Shown: positions 57,198 through 64,000 of the stretch, piece after piece
Numbering within the stretch: position 1 is the first letter of the stretch
Layout of the letters: every line of letters starts with the position of its first letter
Assembly: GCA_019671135.1 (NCBI GenBank)
Contig: JAHRHY010000021.1
Coordinates: 620,001 to 684,000, forward strand
Direction: 5' to 3'
DNA from: Linnemannia hyalina
Lineage: Eukaryota; Mortierellomycota; Mortierellomycetes; Mortierellales; Mortierellaceae
DNA length: 64,000 nt
Made by a program: the position numbers and the translations under genes
The notes under the pieces: model-generated
Seen by the model: the letters and a program-made list of their open reading frames with translations, nothing else
What the model was told of the DNA's origin: nothing
Databases searched by the model: none

Positions 57198-60100
57198 CTA
57201 GGCAATGGTCAAAAGAGCTCGCGGGTTCTGCTGATAGATTTCGCCATTCGTCACCCCCTGGATCCTCAACTGCGTCAAATTGGGCAAAGTGTCTATCGAT
57301 AAGACAAAAAAAAAGAGCCAGGCGTGAGACCTCAAACACTCGAACAAAAAAATAGGCACTCTGCATGTCAATGTAGGTTACCTTGGAGGCGCAGGGCCGC
57401 AACTTCAGAGACATCGGTATTATCAAGGTTAAGGGTGTTTAGGCTGTTACAATGCGAAAAGACAGCCAATGCCTCATCATGAATAAACGGGTTGTTCTTC
57501 AGATTGAGACGCTTGAGTTTCAACGAAAAGAAGGCCGATCGCCCCAAATGGTTTACTCCAACTGTTGTCAGTCGCTGGACCTGTGACAGCGATAGAATCT
57601 CAATTCTTCCCAAATCTATTTATTTCCATACGTAAACGAGGTTCAGAGTTAATAGGCCGAAGAGGAGCTTCGCCGACGTGTCAATATGAGTAAATGCTGC
57701 AAGAAACAATGACTGACCTCGGAGGTACTCCATGGCTTTGTCACCAATGTGGGTGCGATCAAGCGACAGCTCCTTGAGAGACGACATATGAACAAGGACA
57801 GCTGCTCCTGCATCCGTGAGCATGGTTCCTGAAAGTGACAGCATCTGGAGGTTCTTGGCCTCCGCCAACGACAAAATAGCATCGTCCGCGATAAACTTGA
57901 AGTCTGAAAGGTCCAAGTGTGTCAACGGCAACACTATCATTGCAACAACGACATAATAGGGTCGTTCGTCAGTAAAAACGGCTCAAATCAAACTCGTTCG
58001 CATACACAGCGACAAGGGACAAAAACTGGATCAAATACCTGCTGCGGTCAGCAGTACGGTCGTCAGATGATGGTTGCGACTTGGGAACTTGAGATCCTGA
58101 AGCATCTGCATGTCTAAGGTGTCAAATGCATGTTCATAAGTTAACGCCCACGTTTCATGAAAGTTGTGACAAAATAAGGGTGTTCAGCAGGAGGTAAACG
58201 TTTTACTTACTTGATACAACCTGCTCCAGAGCCTCGGTAGTAACTCTAGCACAGGAGGTTAGGTTCAATTTCTCGACATTGCCAATGACAGGAAGAAGAG
58301 CGATCACGTCTGACGTGTCAATGGATGTAGACGCCAGATCCAAGTTGAGAAGCTGAGTGAATGCATTGCTGTCAGGAATCCGCACAGGCGACATGTTGAA
58401 CGCCTTGGAACTGTTCAGCTTTAGAGTGCGAAGCCTCTCCAGTTCTATGTATTACAAAGTAGCCACGGTATTAGTGAACTGTTGGGAAGGAGCTGGTATA
58501 CATACATGCGGCAAGGTAAAGACCAAGCAGTTACCTTGCAAGTTGTACAAGGCAAGCGGACCAGCGATCCCTTGACAGTAAGATAGATCAAGAGTTTGCA
58601 GATTTGACTTCCACTCCGCATTGGCAATGACCCTTGCCAACCCTGCCGTCGTCACCTTGGTTGCCGACAAATTGAGCGTCGACAAGTATGGCAAGTCTAT
58701 CGTGAAAACAGGGCGCGGACAAAATTAGCATAGGAAGTTACAGGTTGAGATTACAGGGAGGGCACGCTGAAGAAACTTACTCAGGGTGAACTCTAGAGTC
58801 TTGTCGGTGATACGGCAGTGGGAGAGGTCAAGGAAGTCCAAAAACTCAAAGCGCGCAATGTTTCTGAATCCAGTATCCGTCAAGAATGTGCACTCCCTCA
58901 GACTCAAGTATGTTAACGAGCGGGCCTGAGAGCCGCCAATCACGTCCATCAACGAATCCGTCGCACGTGAATACGCATCCAGTACCATATTGACAATTGG
59001 GCTAAAAAGGTATGATGTGGTTAGGGCTGAGTACACTCGCACAATATTAAGGTAAGCCAATGATGCGAAAAGAAGTTAGTAAAAACTCATACCAGGTGTA
59101 AAAGCGTTTGAAGGTGAGTTGGTCGAGTTGCTTCAGTCGGATAAGTTCCTGAATAACAGCTTCTCCGACCTGCGATCCCACGTTCTCGCCCCACAGCTTC
59201 AAATAAGAGCTTGACTTGGAATCCTTTGCCGTCAGCATGACTATTGCAGTGATTGGAAAAGTTATAGTTAATAAATAGGTCATATCACAATGAGACAGAG
59301 CGGCATGGAGAAAATGTGGCTGGCCAGACTAACGCACCTGCGACCTGGTAGCAACAGAGGGATTGGAGGCTGGGAATCTCGCGCTCTTTGACTTTCTTGA
59401 CGCCAGCTGTCAGACCCGGAGCGTTTTTTTCTGCCTCCTGCGCCTTTGCACGGTTAGTCATCGCCTCAAGAACACGTTGCCGACGCTGTTGATCCCTCTC
59501 CTCTGACGTCATCTCGGGTTGGTCAGGGGCCTGGTCGTCTGTTGCAGAGACTGGCTCACTGGAGCTGAGAGAGTGCCCTGCGCCAGAGAATGGGATCCCA
59601 CCTCGTCCACGTCCACGCCCACGTCCGCGCCCACGTCCCAAACCAGGAAAGGCGAATGGGTGATTGGGGTTGATATGATCAATGACTGGTAGAGCGTGCA
59701 TGACCTCGTCGTCATCCTCTTCTTCATTTTCATCGTCCTCCTCGTCGTTGTTGCCTTCCTCACCATCCCCATCATCTTCGTCACCACTGTCATTCTGACC
59801 GTTGTCTCCAAAATGAGGCAAATAGTTGACGGTGCCTTCATCCTGATCAATGTCCATGGGTGTTGGTCCCTGAGACTCTGCATCGGTCGATGGGATCCAT
59901 GCGCCAGGGGTAGGGGTGACAGGCTGTGGAGCGAGGATAGGTGTCTGGACGAGAACATTCAGCGAGCAGCTTGGACACAGACCAGCCTCGGAGAGTGTGA
60001 GACCGCTGTCCCCGACGGTAAACTCTCTGCGAGGGAATGGCTATACACGTGGCATAAGACAACAGTTAATAACACGTAAAGTTGGATCTCGAGAGAGTGA

Positions 60101-61315
60101 GGAAAGGTGTTCTACCTCGGGATATATATATACAAATAAACATACCTGGATCAGGCTAATGTCTGCGTTTCCAATGTTCCTGTCCTCCGAGCGGGCAAGG
60201 TCAAACAGGTCCTTGACAGTGGCGGTGCTCTGAAAAGACCGCTTCAACACAGATCCATTCTTCATTCTCAGCTAAAAGGTGCACATATGAGGGTTAGATT
60301 TAGAGTGAATGATAAATTATCTCTTAGTATCTGAAGTAACAACAAGCATACGTGTGAGTGGCTAAAAGATTGTGTTACCTGGACCATGGCATTCGACGGA
60401 GTAGCTGGCGTGGGTGCTGGTGCTGATGCCTCTGGAGTACTAGTCACTGCAACTGGTTCCTGAATAGTCGATGCCAAAGGTGGACCTGAGCTGGCCGAAG
60501 AAGACGATGTAGTAGTAGGGGCGGGGGTTTGGTTTCGCAGCTTTCGGTTCTCACGGTCTTCCTTGAGGGCGTCCAGGGCTCTCTGACGCGCAATACGGGC
60601 CTCCATCTTGTCCCTCTTGGCCTTTTCTGCCCGCTTGTTGGCCTCGGCGAGTCGAGTCGCATTCTGGGCTTCCGCTTCCTGTTCGTTATGGCGCGAGGTG
60701 AGAGGAAGAGGAGCAATTACCAGAGGGGTATCGGGTGCTGCTGCTGATGATGTGGGTGCTTTGATGATGTTGATTTTTATCTTTTTTGGCGACGATTCAA
60801 GCTGAAGTGTGCTGGATGTGTCGTCTATGGGAGGTTGGTGGTCCTGCTGGTGGTGCGACGAGGTCTGAGGTGTTGGTGCTAGTGGTGATGTGGGTGCTGA
60901 CTTTGTTGACTCTGTGAGTGCTCGTTGGAGGTCAGCATCGTAGGCGTCATCTTCTTCTGTGCGGAGGCGTAGCGTGTTGCTGTTGGCCCGTGTCGCTGCC
61001 TGAGGAGAGGTGATTGCGTCGTTGTTCGCAAAGATCCTATATCCGCCATGTATCAAGGTATAAGGGGAGTATTAGGTTAACCCTTGTCGGCACTTTTATC
61101 ATTCATTCACGATATCGTGGACGAGGGTGTTCTGTTCGTCATGAATGTGATTGCCAAAGAAGAAAACTATGGATGTAATTGCAGCGAGAGGGTAAATGAA
61201 AAAAGTACCATTCGGTTGCTGTTTCGACGGTTGTGTTTCCTGCTGCGACTGCGGCTCTGGCCTGGCTGAGGTTGAATCCAAGCTCGAGGAGACTTCCACG
61301 TAGGTCGCTGTTCAT
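57198..61315 (-). CDS. UBA-coiled-coil-UBX protein fused to leucine-rich repeats
   Basis: Twelve exons on the minus strand: 61315-61209, 61036-60379, 60271-60146, 60040-59338, 59240-59093, 59001-58781, 58696-58535, 58444-58211, 58113-58039, 57933-57718, 57615-57382, 57292-57198; all phases close, giving 992 residues. Residues 4-45: UBA-like (LRGSLLELGFNLSQARAAVA). Residues 65-80: UIM-like (YDADLQRALTEST). Residues 153-203: charged coiled coil. Residues 256-331: UBX domain with the FPRR loop (PFPRREF) that contacts Cdc48/p97. Then an acidic stretch, an RG repeat (GRGRGRGRGRGRGG) and, from about residue 520, RNI-type leucine-rich repeats (LTYLSLRECTFLTDTGFRNI; LRTLKLNSSK; LTHLDLSDFKFI). The first part is like UBXN1. 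It is likely a Cdc48 cofactor that binds ubiquitinated clients chosen by the LRR, which is inference. Confidence 0.88.
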
Positions 61316-64000
61316 TGTTGAATCAGTTGTTTGTTGATGAGATGTTGCGGTTGTCGTTCGGGTTTGTGATTGTGAATGAATGTGAGGGAGGTGTATGTGG
61401 AGAGGAAGAAGAAAAGAAAGGAAAAAGAGAGAGAGGGAGAGAGGGAGGGAGAGAGGGAGAGAGGTAAGAATAGAGGACGGTGGAGGAGTACGCGACAGAC
61501 AGTCTCGGGGTCCTTTTGAACGCAGTGGCGTATTTTCACTGTGTGAAAAAAAGTGGCGAAGTTGTCAAGAAAATCAGACAGGTCACAAGGAGGCACGCAC
61601 CGGCCGTTGATAGAAAAAACACGACAACTCATTGATCAATGATGGTGAACACGCGTTCTTAACGCGGTCTCGTCGAACTATTATCACTCGGTAAGAAGGT
61701 CGACGTTCACACTCGAACTTTATTCTACGGCATGCCGGGGAAACAAACGGGCAATGGTATTTTTGTATGAGCCATTGCTACTCAATTCTGAATCCCTAAA
61801 AGTGAGTTCTTAAAGACGTTCTCCTCGCGGCGATTGCAATCAAACAGCAACAAATGCATAACAAGTCAAAAGCGTAGGATCATTCGCCCATCGTCAAGAA
61901 GAGGTGTCGTTATGGGATAAAGAGTATATACTACGGTCGAATGCCTACGCGACGAAGGGTATTAATAAAAAAAATGTTCAATTGGGTAATATGGTAATAT
62001 GTTCCGGATTGAGAAGTACCCGAGTCCCCTTTTTTGGATCAGGGAGGCGCCGGGAGAAGAGGAAAGCGTACTAGCTTCATCCATGTATGTAGCGTCTTAC
62101 TTTTTGGTTTTATTAATAGCGTAAAGGCCATAGTATGAAAAGCTATGGGCAAGGTTTACTTTGTAACGACGTGAAGGAGTAGTCAAATGTGAGAGATATT
62201 ACATTGGCAGAGTGTGAAAAAAACAAATTGACAGCATCTAGCATGACGAAGAATGGGCCAGGAAGGTGTGAAGTGTGAAGGTGCAATTGGACCACCCCAC
62301 TGAGGGTACTTGCCAATGGGTACCTTTAAAGAATGCAATTTTCCTCCCTGTGCCAGTGTCGAATGGGAGAGCAACTATTTTAATGGTTTTTATGCCAGAC
62401 TGGATGGACCACGAGAACAAAGGGAACAAGTGAACAAACAAGGACCAGCTGCACCCTTTTTTCTGTTCTCCTTCCTTCTCCCTCTTCTCTCCTTCCCCAC
62501 CAACCTTGTTTCCCTTCTCCCCTCATGAGACTTCTTCACCTGTATTCCTCCATCTCTCCTTGAAAGAACATACACTCTCCATCCTTCAACAACTCTCATT
62601 CCTGACTGCCTGTCCATCGTTTGAATGTGTAAGTATGAATGCAACGAAAAGTGTGGGAACTATTGGGAAAAGTAAGAGCGACTGGTACCCCTTTTTAGTG
62701 GCAACAACCCCCTCAACTTGAACCCCAATCCAGCTGCCGCTACCCCTCTCTCTCTCCACTACCCTGCTCTCTGCATCCTTATTGCCATGGTTCCCTTGTC
62801 TGTACCTCCAGCGGCTCTTTAACCATTGTACTGATTTTGTTGTGAAGCTTGTTGCTCCAATGAGCGCCAGTGGGTCGCCAATGCCTCCTACCATCTGCCC
62901 CTACTTAACTCGTCTTGGGTTCCTTGTTCATTGCACTCCTGTCCCCTAAGCCTCCTATCCACAAAACCCCACGATTCCTGGCATGGCATGGCACGACTGG
63001 GCGTACATGTTTATGTATGTATGCAGTTGTTCTTCCGTTTTGCCATGGAGTTACACAGTGTGGTGGCATCTATTTTTTGTTATTTCCCCCTGTTCTCGTT
63101 CTTATTGTGCCACAGACCCGATGCTGGGAACAACAAGCGGGAATAAAAGAGAAGACACCATAGGTTCGCCTCTCCTCCCTCTTGGCAGCTATGCGTATTG
63201 TCTACTACTACACCACATTCAAAAATAAAAAAAAATATCCATGAACACTTCCTTTCCTTCAATTGATGATGATTGTGAACATGTTCACCTTCTTCCTTTC
63301 TCCTTCACCCTGTCCCCCATTGTTGACAAGAAATACCAGAAAAGAGAATGCCCTCGTTATGTTTGTTTCCTTTTGCCTTTGTGTTGTTGCTAACTTTCCT
63401 CATCCTTTCTTCCTTCTTCCTTTGAATGAAAAAAGAGATGGCCATATCCGATAGCATTGACCCCAGACCACCACGTTATTTGTTTTTTTATATTGCATTT
63501 TCCCTTCTTTGTTCGCTTCTCTTCTTTTCTCATTTCTTTCTTCCCCTCTTCTTGTTCCCGTCCCTCCTTACATCCCTCAAACCCATACATCTCCTACACA
63601 TCCCTTCCTACCCCCTTCTTCTTTCGTTCGTATACAGTCCTTTGTTCCCTTCAGCAGCACTTGCTCTCTTTTTTATTATTATCCTACATTACTCTTCATA
63701 CCTATTGCTTACAAGCCTGCCCCCTCTTCATTGTACATGCACATCCTCTTCGCCCATTGATACCCTCCTCCCCCTCTTCCTCTTCCTCTTCCTCTTCCTC
63801 TTCCTCTTCCTCTTCCTCTTCCTCTTCCTCTTCCTCTTCCTCTTCCTCTTCCTCTTCCTCTTCCTCTTCCTCTTCCACCTCCACCTCCACAGCCCGCTGC
63901 AACAACCAAGCAAGGGAGCATGCTTCATTCCATATCCTTATCCTCCCGAACAGCATCATCTACTCCAGCTATCTCTCCATCCTATCCCAATAAGAACAAG
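61316..64000. other. Terminal spacer without supported gene
   Basis: The left end is the promoter of the UBX-LRR gene with an AGGGAG/GAGA purine-rich tract (about 61405-61465). The rest has only short ORFs without motifs on both strands, and a pyrimidine-rich composition towards the right end. Nothing like an RNA gene or transposase is seen. Confidence 0.45.
63773..63875. repeat. Hexanucleotide repeat (TCTTCC)n
   Basis: About 17 perfect tandem copies of TCTTCC. It reads as Ser, Glu/Glu or Lys-Arg runs in different frames, which explains the long low-complexity ORFs over it; none is credible as a gene. Confidence 0.95.

Noticed and set aside
63702..63993. Poly-Glu, poly-Gly/Arg, poly-Lys/Arg and poly-Ser ORFs
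   Set aside because: All are translations of the TCTTCC hexanucleotide repeat in different frames.
1..64000. CRISPR array, bacterial operons, riboswitches, replication origin
   Set aside because: None seen; spliceosomal introns and eukaryotic gene content make bacterial features unlikely. No rRNA, telomere repeat or centromere-like array was found either.

Overview
The window looks like nuclear DNA of a filamentous fungus, most likely an early-diverging lineage of the Mortierella type. This is inferred from the gene content and not proven. The genes have many short GT-AG introns, mostly 90-200 nt. Coding exons are richer in G+C than the A/T- and pyrimidine-rich spacers. The content includes tandem OPT peptide transporters, F-box/leucine-rich proteins, an HSPA12-type Hsp70 relative and a classical set of mitochondrial and nuclear housekeeping genes.

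Layout. 0.6-13 kb: three tandem, same-strand paralogous oligopeptide transporters, each with one intron at the same place, plus an 89 bp stray fragment of the third copy between the first two. 13-17.2 kb: mostly non-coding, ending in what looks like a decayed gene. 17.2-27 kb: a compact housekeeping block with IWS1/SPN1 (minus), an unknown 209-residue protein (plus), TOM40 (plus) and glycogen synthase (minus). 27-33 kb: almost empty, with one predicted single-pass membrane microprotein. 33.1-38.6 kb: a large near-perfect inverted repeat with a 120 bp centre. Each arm carries a tRNA-Ser(AGA), two poly(A)-tailed repeat copies and an unknown ORF that runs into the centre. 39.6-41.6 kb: an MFS drug:H+ antiporter. 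42.7-44.9 kb: F-box genes, one a relic and one frameshifted. 46.3-50.8 kb: a secreted cysteine-rich granulin-like peptide, a 2-oxodicarboxylate mitochondrial carrier and a pepsin-like protein whose two active-site triplets are altered. 51-56 kb: two small unknown proteins and an HSPA12-like protein with a low-complexity N-terminus. 56.6-61.3 kb: tRNA-Gly(GCC), another copy of the tRNA-associated repeat, and a 12-exon gene joining UBA, a UIM-like motif, coiled coil, UBX and leucine-rich repeats. 61.3-64 kb: no convincing gene.

The genes do not form an operon-like pathway. The most notable items are the palindrome with identical inner arms and diverged outer ends, the repeat family lying about 135 bp upstream of two unrelated tRNA genes, and the UBX-LRR fusion. 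All multi-exon models were built by hand from GT/AG sites and reading-frame continuity. The phases of every joined exon close, but no transcript data support them.
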